NCBI RefSeq assembly: GCF_039534915.1
Contig: NZ_BAAAWE010000001.1
Location: 4,774,001 to 4,838,000 of the forward strand
Reading direction: 5' to 3'
Length of the DNA: 64,000 bases
Origin: Streptomyces roseofulvus
GTDB lineage: Bacteria > Actinomycetota > Actinomycetes > Streptomycetales > Streptomycetaceae
Below, piece by piece: positions 16,047-26,844 of the stretch (position 1 is the first letter of the stretch; the number at the start of each line of letters is the position of its first letter). The notes below the pieces were generated by a model. The model saw only the letters and a list, made by a program, of their open reading frames with translations. It was not told the origin of the DNA and ran no database searches. The translations under genes were made by a program, and so were the position numbers.

Positions 16047-16052
16047 TAAGAT
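16047..16052 (+). promoter_or_regulatory. putative -10 of the nuo operon promoter
   Basis: TAAGAT lies 17 bases upstream of the Rex-like site; no good -35 is seen 17-18 bases further up. A transcript from here would have a leader of about 115 bases before nuoA. Confidence 0.45.
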
Positions 16053-16068
16053 ACGCGGACGTCGGGCT

Positions 16069-16084
16069 TGTGAACTGCCTCACA
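16069..16084. promoter_or_regulatory. Rex-like redox operator (ROP) of the nuo operon
   Basis: TGTGAACTGCCTCACA matches 14 of the 16 positions of the Streptomyces Rex consensus TGTGAACGNNTTCACA (the two unspecified positions counted as matches). Rex senses the NADH/NAD+ ratio and was reported to control nuoA-N in S. coelicolor. The site lies just downstream of a -10-like sequence, where a bound repressor would block initiation or early elongation. Confidence 0.7.
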
Positions 16085-16173
16085 TGTGGGCGATCTTCCC
16101 GGAGGTCGCCGCGGGGTGCCGCGAGCCGACAGTGCGGTCCAACGGTCAAGGACGACTGGAAGGAGCGAGGAGC

Positions 16174-16533
16174 GTGAATGCGTACGCGCCCATCCTCGTG
16201 CTCGGTGCCCTGGGTGCGGGGTTTGCGATCTTCTCCGTGGTCATGGCCACGCTAATCGGGCCAAAGCGGTACAACAGGGCAAAACTTGAGGCGTACGAGT
16301 GCGGCATCGAACCGACGCCGACTCCCGCCGGGGGAGGCCGCTTCCCCATCAAGTACTACCTGACGGCGATGCTCTTCATCGTCTTCGACATCGAGATCGT
16401 CTTCCTCTACCCCTGGGCCGTCACCTTCGACGCCCTGGGGCTTTTCGGGCTCGTGGAGATGCTGCTCTTCGTGCTCACCGTCTTCGTCGCCTACGCCTAC
16501 GTGTGGCGGCGCGGCGGCCTGGAATGGGACTGA
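16174..16533 (+). CDS. nuoA: NADH-quinone oxidoreductase subunit A
   Basis: 119 residues, GTG at 16174 with GGAG upstream. A small membrane subunit of complex I with three spans and the conserved loop YECGIEPTP, followed by FPIKYYLTAMLFIVFDIEIVFLYPW, which contains the acidic residues of the quinone-chamber loop. First gene of a 14-gene operon; nuoB follows 17 bases later. Confidence 0.97.
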   Translation: MNAYAPILVLGALGAGFAIFSVVMATLIGPKRYNRAKLEAYECGIEPTPTPAGGGRFPIKYYLTAMLFIVFDIEIVFLYPWAVTFDALGLFGLVEMLLFVLTVFVAYAYVWRRGGLEWD

Positions 16534-16550
16534 GGGGCTGAGGAGCACCC

Positions 16551-17105
16551 ATGGGACTCGAAGAGAAGCTGCCCAGCGGTTTCCTGCTGACCACCGTCGA
16601 GCAGGCCGCGGGCTGGGTCCGGAAGGCGTCCGTCTTCCCCGCGACCTTCGGCCTCGCCTGCTGCGCCATCGAGATGATGACGACCGGCGCCGGCCGCTAC
16701 GACCTCGCCCGCTTCGGCATGGAGGTCTTCCGCGGCTCCCCGCGCCAGGCCGACCTGATGATCGTCGCGGGCCGGGTCAGCCAGAAGATGGCGCCCGTCC
16801 TGCGGCAGGTCTACGACCAGATGCCCAACCCCAAGTGGGTCATCTCCATGGGCGTCTGCGCCTCCTCGGGCGGCATGTTCAACAACTACGCCATCGTGCA
16901 GGGCGTCGACCACATCGTGCCGGTCGACATCTACCTGCCCGGCTGCCCGCCGCGCCCGGAGATGCTGATGGACGCGATCCTCAAGCTCCACCAGAAGATC
17001 CAGACGTCCAAGCTCGGCGTGAACGCCGAGGAGGCGGCCCGTGAGGCGGAGGAGGCGGCGCTCAAGGCGCTGCCGACCATCGAGATGAAGGGTCTGCTCC
17101 GTTGA
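16551..17105 (+). CDS. nuoB: NADH-quinone oxidoreductase subunit B
   Basis: 184 residues, ATG at 16551 with AGGAG. It carries the terminal [4Fe-4S] cluster N2 that hands electrons to menaquinone. Ligands are Cys37 and Cys38 (GLACCAIEMM), Cys103 (GVCASSGG) and Cys132 (PGCPPRPE). A charged C-terminal tail of about 25 residues extends past the core. The stop overlaps the TTG start of nuoC. Confidence 0.97.
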   Translation: MGLEEKLPSGFLLTTVEQAAGWVRKASVFPATFGLACCAIEMMTTGAGRYDLARFGMEVFRGSPRQADLMIVAGRVSQKMAPVLRQVYDQMPNPKWVISMGVCASSGGMFNNYAIVQGVDHIVPVDIYLPGCPPRPEMLMDAILKLHQKIQTSKLGVNAEEAAREAEEAALKALPTIEMKGLLR

Positions 17106-17833
17106 GCGACGAAACCCCGAACCCCGAGAAGGAGCTGTCCGCGCAGAACCTGCCCGGCCAGCGCGGTGAGCACGGGGAGGAGGTACGGCTCCAGCGCGGC
17201 ATGTTCGGCGCGAACAACGGCGGCGACACCTCCGGCTACGGCGGCCTCGTCCGCTCCATCCGCCTCCCCGGCGCGGCCGTCCGCCCGTACGGCGGCTGGT
17301 TCGACGAGGTCGCGGACGAGCTCGAAGGCGCCCTGGAGGAGCAGGGGCTCGTCCCCGAGAACGCCATCGAGAAGACGGTCGTCGACCGCGGCGAGCTCAC
17401 CTTCCACATCGAGCGCGAGCACCTCGTCCGGGTCGCCCGCACGCTGCGCGACGACCCGGCGCTCCGCTTCGAGCTGTGCACCGGCGTCTCCGGCGTCCAC
17501 TACCCGGGCGACAAGGGCCGCGAGCTGCACGCCGTGTACCACCTGCGGTCGCTCACCCACGGCCGGCTCATCCGGCTGGAGGTCTCGGCCCCCGACGAGG
17601 ACCCGCGGATCCCGTCGCTGACCGCCGTCTACCCGACGAACGACTGGCACGAGCGCGAGACGTACGACTTCTTCGGAATCGTCTTCGAAGGCCACCAGGC
17701 CCTCACCCGGATCATGATGCCGGACGACTGGCAGGGCCACCCGCAGCGCAAGGACTATCCGCTCGGCGGCATCGCCGTCGAGTACAAGGGCGCCCAGATC
17801 CCGGCTCCGGACCAGCGGAGGTCGTACTCGTGA
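17102..17833 (+). CDS. nuoC: NADH-quinone oxidoreductase subunit C
   Basis: 243 residues, starting at a TTG (17102-17104) that overlaps the nuoB stop. Peripheral-arm subunit. The family core is about 110-225, including the signature YPTNDWHERETYDFFGIVFEGH and the DDWQGHPQRKDYPLGG end. The first ~60 residues are an actinobacterial extension of low conservation. The last codons overlap the nuoD start (GTGA). Confidence 0.95.
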   Translation: MSDETPNPEKELSAQNLPGQRGEHGEEVRLQRGMFGANNGGDTSGYGGLVRSIRLPGAAVRPYGGWFDEVADELEGALEEQGLVPENAIEKTVVDRGELTFHIEREHLVRVARTLRDDPALRFELCTGVSGVHYPGDKGRELHAVYHLRSLTHGRLIRLEVSAPDEDPRIPSLTAVYPTNDWHERETYDFFGIVFEGHQALTRIMMPDDWQGHPQRKDYPLGGIAVEYKGAQIPAPDQRRSYS

Positions 17834-19152
17834 ACAGCACAGCATCAGGCCCCCGCGAGACCACCGAGGGGTCCGTCTACACGGTCACCGGCGGCGACTG
17901 GGACGAGGTCGTCCAGTCCGCCGCGAAGGCCGACGACGAGCGGATCGTCGTCAACATGGGCCCCCAGCACCCGTCCACCCACGGCGTGCTCCGGCTCATC
18001 CTGGAGATCGACGGCGAGACCGTCACCGAGGCCCGCTGCGGTATCGGCTACCTCCACACCGGCATCGAGAAGAACCTCGAGTACCGGACCTGGACGCAGG
18101 GCACCACCTTCGTCACGCGCATGGACTACCTCACCTCGTTCTACAACGAGACGGCGTACTGCCTCGGCGTGGAGAAGCTGCTCGGCATCACCGACGACGT
18201 CCCCGACCGGGCGAGCGTCATCCGGGTTCTGCTCATGGAGCTCAACCGGCTCTCCTCGCACCTGGTGTGCATCGCCACCGGCGGCATGGAGCTCGGCGCC
18301 ACCACGATCATGATCTACGGCTTCCGGGACCGCGAGATGATCCTGGACCTGTACGAGCTGATCACCGGCCTGCGCATGAACCACGCGTACATCCGGCCCG
18401 GCGGCCTCGCCCAGGACCTCCCGCCCGGCGGCGTCGACGCCGTGCGCGAGTTCGTGAAGACCATGAAGAAGAACCTGCCGGAGTACGACAAGCTCGCCAC
18501 CGGCAACCCCATCTTCAAGGCCCGCATGCAGGACGTCGGCTACCTCGACCTCACCGGCTGCCTGGCCCTCGGCGCCACCGGACCGATCCTCCGGTCGGCG
18601 GGCCTCCCGCACGACCTGCGGAAGACCGACCCGTACTGCGGCTACGAGAACTACGACTTCGAGGTCCCCACCGCCGACACCTGCGACGCCTACGGCCGCT
18701 TCCTCGTCCGCCTGGAGGAGATGCGCCAGTCGCTGCGGATCGTCGAGCAGTGCCTCGACCGGCTGGAGCCCGGCCCGGTCATGGTCGGCGACAAGAAGAT
18801 CGCCTGGCCCGCGCAGCTCGCCCTCGGCCCCGACGGCCTCGGCAACTCCCTCGACCACATCAAGAAGATCATGGGCACCTCCATGGAGGCCCTGATCCAC
18901 CACTTCAAGCTGGTCACCGAGGGCTTCCGGGTCCCGGCCGGCCAGGCTTATGCGGCCGTCGAGTCCCCCAAGGGCGAGCTCGGCGTGCACGTGGTCTCCG
19001 ACGGCGGCACCCGCCCCTTCCGCGTCCACTTCCGCGACCCGTCCTTCACCAACCTCCAGGCCATGGCCGCGATGTGCGAGGGCGGCCAGGTCGCCGACGT
19101 CATCGTCGCCGTCGCCTCCATCGACCCCGTGATGGGAGGCGTCGACCGATGA
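17830..19152 (+). CDS. nuoD: NADH-quinone oxidoreductase subunit D
   Basis: 440 residues, GTG overlapping the nuoC stop. The 49-kDa-type subunit builds the quinone-binding cavity with NuoB. Seen are MGPQHPSTHGVLRLILE, with the conserved His pair near the quinone, GYLHTGIEKNLEYRTW, and the family end SIDPVMGGVDR. Related to NiFe hydrogenase large subunits but without the metal cysteines. Confidence 0.97.
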   Translation: MNSTASGPRETTEGSVYTVTGGDWDEVVQSAAKADDERIVVNMGPQHPSTHGVLRLILEIDGETVTEARCGIGYLHTGIEKNLEYRTWTQGTTFVTRMDYLTSFYNETAYCLGVEKLLGITDDVPDRASVIRVLLMELNRLSSHLVCIATGGMELGATTIMIYGFRDREMILDLYELITGLRMNHAYIRPGGLAQDLPPGGVDAVREFVKTMKKNLPEYDKLATGNPIFKARMQDVGYLDLTGCLALGATGPILRSAGLPHDLRKTDPYCGYENYDFEVPTADTCDAYGRFLVRLEEMRQSLRIVEQCLDRLEPGPVMVGDKKIAWPAQLALGPDGLGNSLDHIKKIMGTSMEALIHHFKLVTEGFRVPAGQAYAAVESPKGELGVHVVSDGGTRPFRVHFRDPSFTNLQAMAAMCEGGQVADVIVAVASIDPVMGGVDR

Positions 19153-19906
19153 CAGAGACCCCGACGAGCGGCAACGTCAGCCTCGGGATGCCCCAGCTTC
19201 CCGCCCCCGCCTACCCGGACGACGTCCGGGCCCGGCTGGAGGAGGACGCGAAGGCGATCATCGACCGCTACCCCGGCTCCCGCTCCGCGCTCCTGCCGAT
19301 GCTGCACCTCGTGCAGTCGGAGGAGGGCCACGTGACCCGCACCGGCATGCAGTTCTGCGCCGACATGCTCGGCCTGACCACCGCCGAGGTCACCGCCGTC
19401 GCCACCTTCTACACGATGTACCGCCGCAAGCCGTCCGGCGACTACCAGGTCGGCGTCTGCACCAACACCCTCTGCGCGGTCATGGGCGGCGACGCCATCT
19501 TCGAGGAGCTCAAGGAGCACCTCGGCGTCGGCAACGGCGAGACCACCGAGGACGGCGCGATCACCCTCGAACACATCGAGTGCAACGCGGCCTGCGACTT
19601 CGCGCCCGTGGTGATGGTCAACTGGGAGTTCTTCGACAACCAGACGCCCGAGTCGGCCAAGAAGATGGTCGACGACCTCCGCGCGGGCCGGACCGTCGAA
19701 CCCACCCGCGGCGCCCCCCTCTGCACCTTCAAGGAGACCGCCCGGATCCTCGCCGGCTTCCCCGACGAGCGCCCCGGCGCCGTCGCGGCCACCGGCGGCG
19801 CCGGCCCGGCCTCCCTCGTCGGCCTCCGCCTGGCCAAGGGCGAGGCCCCGCAGCACACCCGGATCGTCCACCCGCGCGGCGAGGCAGCCGGTCAGGAGGG
19901 AGAGTG

Positions 19907-19907
<1 letters not shown>
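19149..19907 (+). CDS. nuoE: NADH-quinone oxidoreductase subunit E
   Basis: 252 residues, ATGA overlap with nuoD. Thioredoxin-like subunit of the NADH dehydrogenase module with the [2Fe-2S] cluster N1a: Cys104 and Cys109 (VCTNTLC), Cys145 and Cys149 (ECNAACDF). The C-terminal ~75 residues after the core are longer than in E. coli NuoE and rich in Ala, Gly and Pro. Confidence 0.96.
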
Positions 19908-21252
<1,345 letters not shown>

Positions 21253-21256
<4 letters not shown>

Positions 21257-23748
21257 CCGTCACCACGCCCGGTGCGTCGGGCGGCGGCAGCCCGGACGGA
21301 CCGCAGAGGCACTCCAGGGAAGAGACCGTCACGCTGACCATCGACGGCGCCGAGATCTCCGTTCCCAAGGGGACCCTGGTCATCCGCGCCGCCGAACAGC
21401 TCGGCATCGAGATCCCCCGCTTCTGCGACCACCCCCTCCTCGACCCCGCCGGCGCCTGCCGCCAGTGCATCGTCGAGGTCGAGGGCCAGCGCAAGCCGAT
21501 GGCCTCCTGCACCATCACCTGCACCGACGGCATGGTCGTCAAGTCGCAGCTGACCTCGCCGGTCGCGGAGAAGGCCCAGCACGGCGTGATGGAGCTGCTG
21601 CTCATCAACCACCCGCTGGACTGCCCGGTCTGCGACAAGGGCGGCGAGTGCCCCCTGCAGAACCAGGCCATGTCCCACGGCCAGGCCGACTCCCGCTTCG
21701 AAGGCGTCAAGCGGACCTACGAGAAGCCGGTCCCGATCTCCACCCAGGTGCTGCTCGACCGCGAGCGGTGCGTGCTCTGCGCCCGCTGCACCCGCTTCTC
21801 CAACCAGGTCGCCGGCGACCCGATGATCGAGCTCATCGAGCGCGGCGCGCTCCAGCAGGTCGGCACCGGCGAGGGCGACCCCTTCGAGTCGTACTTCTCC
21901 GGCAACACCATCCAGATCTGCCCGGTCGGCGCGCTGACCTCGGCGGCGTACCGCTTCCGCTCCCGCCCCTTCGACCTGGTGTCGTCGCCCTCGGTGTGCG
22001 AGCACTGCGCCGGCGGCTGCGCCACCCGCACCGACCACCGGCGCGGCAAGGTCATGCGCCGCCTCGCGCAGGACGACCCCGAGGTCAACGAGGAGTGGAT
22101 CTGCGACAAGGGCCGGTTCGGCTTCCGGTACGCGCAGCAGCGCGACCGGCTGACGACCCCCCTCGTCCGGAACGCCCAGGGCGTCCTCGAACCGGCCTCC
22201 TGGCCGGAGGCGCTGGAGGCCGCCGCCCGCGGACTCGTCCGCGGCCGCACCGGCGTCCTCGCCGGAGGCAGGCTCACCGTCGAGGACGCCTACGCCTACG
22301 CCAAGTTCGCCCGCGTCGCCCTCGACACCCACGACGTCGACTTCCGGGCCCGGATCCACTCCGGCGAGGAGGCCGACTTCCTGGCCGCGTACGTCGCCGG
22401 ACGGGGCCGGGACCTGGACGGTTCCGGGGTCACGTACACCTCGCTCGAAGCCGCGCCGACGGTGCTGCTCGTCGGCCTGGAGTCCGAGGAGGAAGCCCCC
22501 GGCGTCTTCCTGCGGCTCCGCAAGGCGTGGCGCAAGCACGGGCAGAGGACGTACGCCGTCGCCACCCACGCCACCCGCGGCCTGGAGAAGGCCGGCGGCA
22601 CCCTGCTCGCCGCCGCCCCCGGCACCGAGACCGAATGGCTCGACGCCCTCACCTCCCGGGTCGGCCTCGACTCCACCGGCTGGGCCGCCTCCGAGGCGCT
22701 GCGCCAGGAGGGTGCCGTCATCGCCGTCGGCGAGCGGCTCGCCGGGGTGCCCGGCGCGCTCACCGCCGCCCTGCGCGCCTCCGCCGCCACCGGCGCGCGG
22801 CTCGTGTGGATCCCGCGCCGGGCCGGCGAGCGCGGCGCGATCGAGGCCGGCGCCCTGCCGAGCCTGCTGCCCGGCGGGCGGCCCGCGACCGACCCCCGCG
22901 CGCGCGAGGAGGTCGCCGCCGCCTGGGGCATCCGCGAACTCCCGCACGGCTACGGCCGCGACACCGGCCAGATCCTGGAGGCCGCGGCCGGCGGCGAACT
23001 CGCCGCGCTCCTCGTCGGCGGCGTCGACGTCGACGACCTGCCCGACCCGGCACGCGCGCGCGAGGCCCTCGACGCGGCCTTCGTCGTCTCCCTCGAACTG
23101 CGCCCCGGCGCCGTCACCGAGCGCGCCGACGTCGTCCTGCCGGTCGCCGCCGTCGCCGAGAAGCCCGGCACCTTCCTGAACTGGGAGGGCCGCGTCCGGA
23201 TGTTCGAGGCCGCGCTCAAGCCCGAGCAGATGACGAGGACGCTCGCCCCGAGCGACCTGCGGGTCCTCCACATGCTCGCCGACGCCATGGACGCCCACCT
23301 CGCCCTGCCCGACCTGAAGGCGGCCCGGCGCGAACTGGACCGGCTCGGCCGCTGGACCGAGGAGCGGGCCTCCGAGCCCGGCGCGCACGCGGTCCCGGCG
23401 CCCCGGCCCGGCGACGGCGAGGCCGTCCTCGCCGGCCACCGGCTCCTGCTCGACCTCGGCAGGCTCCAGGAGGGCGACGAGGCCCTGGCCGGCACGCGCC
23501 ACGCCGCCGTCGCCCGGCTCTCCGCCGGCACCGCGGCCGACACCGGCGTCAAGGACGGCGACCTCCTCGAAGTCACCGGCCCCGCCGGCGCGGTCGCCTT
23601 CCCCCTCCAGGTCACCGAGATGCCCGACCGGGTCGTCTGGCTCCCGCTGAACTCGGCCGGCCACGGCGTCCTCGCCGACACCGGCGCCCGCCCCGGCGAC
23701 CTGGTCCGCATCGGCCCGGCCACCCCTTCGACGGAGGTGCAGGCGTGA
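21253..23748 (+). CDS. nuoG: NADH-quinone oxidoreductase subunit G
   Basis: 831 residues, ATGA overlap with nuoF. The iron-sulfur relay subunit: a ferredoxin-like N-terminal [2Fe-2S] domain (about 30-110; FCDHPLLDPAGACRQCIVEV), a HxxxC-type cluster (HPLDCPVCDKGGECPLQ), a 2x[4Fe-4S] segment (RCVLCARCTRF ... ICPVGAL), then a molybdopterin-oxidoreductase-like domain starting with CEHCAGGCATRTD. The C-terminal half is Ala/Arg-rich and poorly conserved, as usual in actinobacteria. Confidence 0.95.
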
Positions 23749-25106
23749 ACACCCCCCTCGCCGCCGAAGACCTCTCCCTGTTCGGGACGGACCCCTGGTG
23801 GCTCGTCGCGATCAAGGCCGTCTTCTGTTTCGCGTTCCTGATGGTGACCGTGCTCTTCTCCATCGTGTGGGAGCGCAAGGTCGTCGCCTGGATGCAGCTG
23901 CGCATCGGCCCCAACCGGCACGGCCCCTGGGGCCTCCTCCAGTCCCTCGCGGACGGCATCAAGCTGATGCTGAAGGAGGACGTGATCGTCAAGCGGGCCG
24001 ACAAGGTCGTCTACGTCCTGGCCCCGATCGTCGCCGCCATCCCGGCCTTCATGGCCATCGCCGTGATCCCCTTCGGCCCGGCCGGCAACGAGGTGTCGAT
24101 CTTCGGCCAGCGCACCACGATGCAGCTCACCGACCTGCCGATCGCGATGCTGTACATCCTCGCGGTCGCCTCCGTCGGCATCTACGGCATCGTGCTCGCC
24201 GGCTGGTCGTCCGGCTCCACGTACCCGCTCCTCGGCGGCCTCCGCTCCTGCGCGCAGATGATCTCGTACGAGATCGCCATGGGCGCGGCCTTCGCCTCCG
24301 TCTTCCTCTACTCGGGGTCGATGTCCACCTCGGCGATCGTCGAGGCCCAGCAGGACCGCTGGTTCGTCATCCTGCTGCCGGTGTCGTTCCTCATCTACAT
24401 CGTGACGATGGTCGGCGAGACCAACCGCGCCCCCTTCGACATGCCGGAGTCCGAGGGCGACCTCGTCGGCGGCTTCAACACCGAGTACTCGTCCATCAAG
24501 TTCGCGATGTTCATGCTCGCCGAGTACGTGAACATGGTGACGGTCTCCGCGGTGTCGGTGACCCTCTTCCTGGGCGGCTGGCGGGCCCCGTACCCGATCA
24601 GCACCTTCTGGGAGGGCGCCAACCACGGCTGGTGGCCGATGCTGTGGTTCGTCCTCAAGGTGCAGCTGCTGCTCTTCTTCTTCATCTGGCTCCGCGGCAC
24701 CCTGCCCCGCGTCCGCTACGACCAGCTGATGAAGCTCGGCTGGAAGGTGCTCATCCCGGTCTCCGTGGTCTGGCTGATGCTGGTCGCCACCGTCCGGGCG
24801 CTGCGCAACGAGGACATCGCCTTCACCAACATCGTCCTGTACGTGGCCGGTGCCGTCCTCGTGGTGCTGCTGCTCTCCTTCGTCGCCGACCTCTTCCGCG
24901 ACAAGAAGGAGAAGGCCGCCGCCGGGCCCGCCGCCGAGGAGCGGACCTTCGACCCGATGGCCGGCGGCTTCCCCGTACCGCCCAAGCCCGGACAGACCCT
25001 GCCGCCCGTGCCCCGGCGCGGGCCCCGACACCAGCGGGACCTCGTTGTCAGTGGTGGCCCCGATACTGCTACCGAGAGTGACGAAAGGGGGACGGATCGT
25101 GTCTGA
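23745..25106 (+). CDS. nuoH: NADH-quinone oxidoreductase subunit H
   Basis: 453 residues, GTGA overlap with nuoG. Eight-span membrane subunit joining the peripheral arm to the proton-pumping arm and forming part of the quinone channel. Seen are WERKVVAWMQLRIGPNRHGPW, ETNRAPFDMPESEGDLVGGFNTEY and LRGTLPRVRYDQLMKLGWK. A Pro-rich cytoplasmic tail of about 60 residues (FPVPPKPGQTLPPVPRRG) follows the last span; it is an extension compared with E. coli. Confidence 0.97.
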   Translation: MNTPLAAEDLSLFGTDPWWLVAIKAVFCFAFLMVTVLFSIVWERKVVAWMQLRIGPNRHGPWGLLQSLADGIKLMLKEDVIVKRADKVVYVLAPIVAAIPAFMAIAVIPFGPAGNEVSIFGQRTTMQLTDLPIAMLYILAVASVGIYGIVLAGWSSGSTYPLLGGLRSCAQMISYEIAMGAAFASVFLYSGSMSTSAIVEAQQDRWFVILLPVSFLIYIVTMVGETNRAPFDMPESEGDLVGGFNTEYSSIKFAMFMLAEYVNMVTVSAVSVTLFLGGWRAPYPISTFWEGANHGWWPMLWFVLKVQLLLFFFIWLRGTLPRVRYDQLMKLGWKVLIPVSVVWLMLVATVRALRNEDIAFTNIVLYVAGAVLVVLLLSFVADLFRDKKEKAAAGPAAEERTFDPMAGGFPVPPKPGQTLPPVPRRGPRHQRDLVVSGGPDTATESDERGTDRV

Positions 25107-25716
25107 CTTCCAGAATCCGGTGGCCGGCTTCGGCGTGACCTTCAAGGCCATGTTCAAGAAGCGGCTGACCGAGCAGTACCCGGAACAGCAGAAGACGACG
25201 GCACCCCGCTTCCACGGCCGGCACCAGCTCAACCGCCACCCGGACGGCCTGGAGAAGTGCGTCGGCTGCGAGCTGTGCGCCTGGGCCTGTCCCGCCGACG
25301 CCATCTACGTGGAGGGCGCGGACAACACGGACGAGGAGCGCTACTCGCCCGGCGAGCGGTACGGCCGCGTCTACCAGATCAACTACGCCCGCTGCATCCT
25401 GTGCGGGCTGTGCATCGAGGCGTGCCCCACCCGCGCGCTCACGATGACCAACGAGTTCGAACTGGCCGACTCCTCCCGCGAGAACCTGATCTACACCAAG
25501 GAGCAGCTGCTCGCGGGCCTCGACGACCGCATGGTCGACACGCCGCACGCGATCTTCCCCGGAATGACCGAGCAGGACTACTACCGGGGCCTCGTCACCG
25601 AGGCCGCGCCCGGCACCGAGCGCCAGGTCGCCGTGTCCAAGGGCGAGGGTCCGCAGGAGGGCGCGTCGACCTTCGGCGAGGACGAGCCCGCCTCGGGGAA
25701 GGTGGTCGGCCGATGA
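25099..25716 (+). CDS. nuoI: NADH-quinone oxidoreductase subunit I
   Basis: 205 residues, GTG at 25099 overlapping nuoH by 8 bases, ribosome binding site AAGGGGG. Carries the two [4Fe-4S] clusters N6a/N6b in a double ferredoxin motif: Cys54, 57, 60, 64 (CVGCELCAWACP) and Cys99, 102, 105, 109 (CILCGLCIEACP). An amphipathic N-terminal helix anchors it to the membrane arm. The acidic, Gly-rich C-terminal tail is an extension. Confidence 0.97.
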   Translation: MSDFQNPVAGFGVTFKAMFKKRLTEQYPEQQKTTAPRFHGRHQLNRHPDGLEKCVGCELCAWACPADAIYVEGADNTDEERYSPGERYGRVYQINYARCILCGLCIEACPTRALTMTNEFELADSSRENLIYTKEQLLAGLDDRMVDTPHAIFPGMTEQDYYRGLVTEAAPGTERQVAVSKGEGPQEGASTFGEDEPASGKVVGR

Positions 25717-26537
25717 GCGCGCTCGCGGCCTACGCCACCTCCACCGGCGAGGCGTTCCAGTTCTGGGTGCTCGGCACCGTCGCCGTCATCGGCGCGCTGT
25801 GCACCATCCTGATGAAGAAGGCCGTGCACTCGGCCCTCTGCCTGGCCGGCACGATGATCGTCCTCGCGGTCTTCTACCTGGCCAACGGCGCGTACTTCCT
25901 CGGCATCGTGCAGATCGTCGTCTACACCGGCGCGATCATGATGCTCTTCCTCTTCGTCGTCATGCTGGTCGGCGTCACGGCCGCGGACTCGCTGACGGAG
26001 ACCATCAAGGGCCAGCGCTGGTGGGCCGCCGCCTGCGGCCTCGGCTTCGGCGTCCTGCTCTTCGCCGGGATCGGGAACGCGGCGCTGACCGAGTTCACCG
26101 GCCTCGGCGCGGCGAACGCCGCCCACGGGGGGAACGTGGAGGGCCTGGCGGCCCTCATCTTCACCAAGTACGTCTTCGCCTTCGAGATCACCGGCGCCCT
26201 GCTGATCACCGCCTCCGTCGGCGCGATGCTCCTCACCCACCGGGAGCGCACCGAGCGGGCCCGGACCCAGCGCGAGCTGTCCGAGCAGCGCGTCCGCGAG
26301 GGCAAGCACCTCCCGCCGCTGCCCGCCCCCGGCGTCTACGCCCGGCACAACGCGGTGGACATCGCGGGCCTGCTGCCCGACGGCACCCCGTCCGAGCTCA
26401 CCGTCATCTCCACGCTGCGCAAGCGCGGCCAGGTGCGGGACGTGTCGACGGAGGCGCTCGCCGATCTCAAGGCCCTGGAGCAGCGCTCCTCGGAGCGGCT
26501 CGGACGCGACCGGGAAGAAGAGGAGGCCGGCCGGTGA
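25713..26537 (+). CDS. nuoJ: NADH-quinone oxidoreductase subunit J
   Basis: 274 residues, ATGA overlap with nuoI. Five-span membrane subunit; HSALCLAGTMIVLAVFYLANGAYFLGIVQIVVYTGAIMMLFLFVVML is the conserved core containing the pi-bulge helix. The last ~90 residues are a charged cytoplasmic tail (TERARTQRELSEQRVREGK onward) absent from E. coli NuoJ. Confidence 0.95.
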   Translation: MSALAAYATSTGEAFQFWVLGTVAVIGALCTILMKKAVHSALCLAGTMIVLAVFYLANGAYFLGIVQIVVYTGAIMMLFLFVVMLVGVTAADSLTETIKGQRWWAAACGLGFGVLLFAGIGNAALTEFTGLGAANAAHGGNVEGLAALIFTKYVFAFEITGALLITASVGAMLLTHRERTERARTQRELSEQRVREGKHLPPLPAPGVYARHNAVDIAGLLPDGTPSELTVISTLRKRGQVRDVSTEALADLKALEQRSSERLGRDREEEEAGR

Positions 26538-26833
26538 ATCCCGTCAACTACCTGTACCTCGCCGCCCTGTTGTTCACCATCGGTGCGGTCGGGGTGCTGA
26601 TCCGGCGGAACGCGATCGTGGTCTTCATGTGCGTGGAGCTGATGCTCAACGCCTGCAACCTCGCGTTCGTCGCCTTCTCCCGCATGCACGGCAACCTCGA
26701 CGGCCAGATCATCGCCTTCTTCACGATGGTCGTGGCCGCCGCGGAGGTCGTCGTCGGGCTCGCGATCATCGTGTCCGTCTTCCGATCCCGCCACTCGGCC
26801 TCGGTCGACGACGCCAGCCTGATGAAGCTGTGA
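26534..26833 (+). CDS. nuoK: NADH-quinone oxidoreductase subunit K
   Basis: 99 residues, GTGA overlap with nuoJ. Three-span membrane subunit with the conserved intramembrane glutamates of the E-channel (MCVELMLNACNLAF and AAAEVVVGLAIIV). Ordinary length for the family. Confidence 0.97.
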   Translation: MNPVNYLYLAALLFTIGAVGVLIRRNAIVVFMCVELMLNACNLAFVAFSRMHGNLDGQIIAFFTMVVAAAEVVVGLAIIVSVFRSRHSASVDDASLMKL

Positions 26834-26844
26834 GGGGCTGAACC

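Larger units (their letters stand above)
15483..16173. other. 691-bp divergent regulatory region between NlpC/P60 and nuoA
   Basis: No credible gene. The left part is the structured leader of the NlpC/P60 gene. The right part is the nuo control region: the perfect palindrome GGTGATCACC at 15922-15931, GATCAC at 15925, 15951, 15995 and 16028, a -10-like TAAGAT (16047-16052) and a Rex-like operator (16069-16084). I looked for the ydaO (c-di-AMP) riboswitch often found before Streptomyces cell-wall hydrolases and saw no matching conserved core. Confidence 0.7.

Noticed and set aside
22950..25304. 784-codon minus-strand frame across nuoG-nuoI
   Set aside because: Lies opposite three certain genes; His/Asp/Gly/Arg-rich shadow composition.
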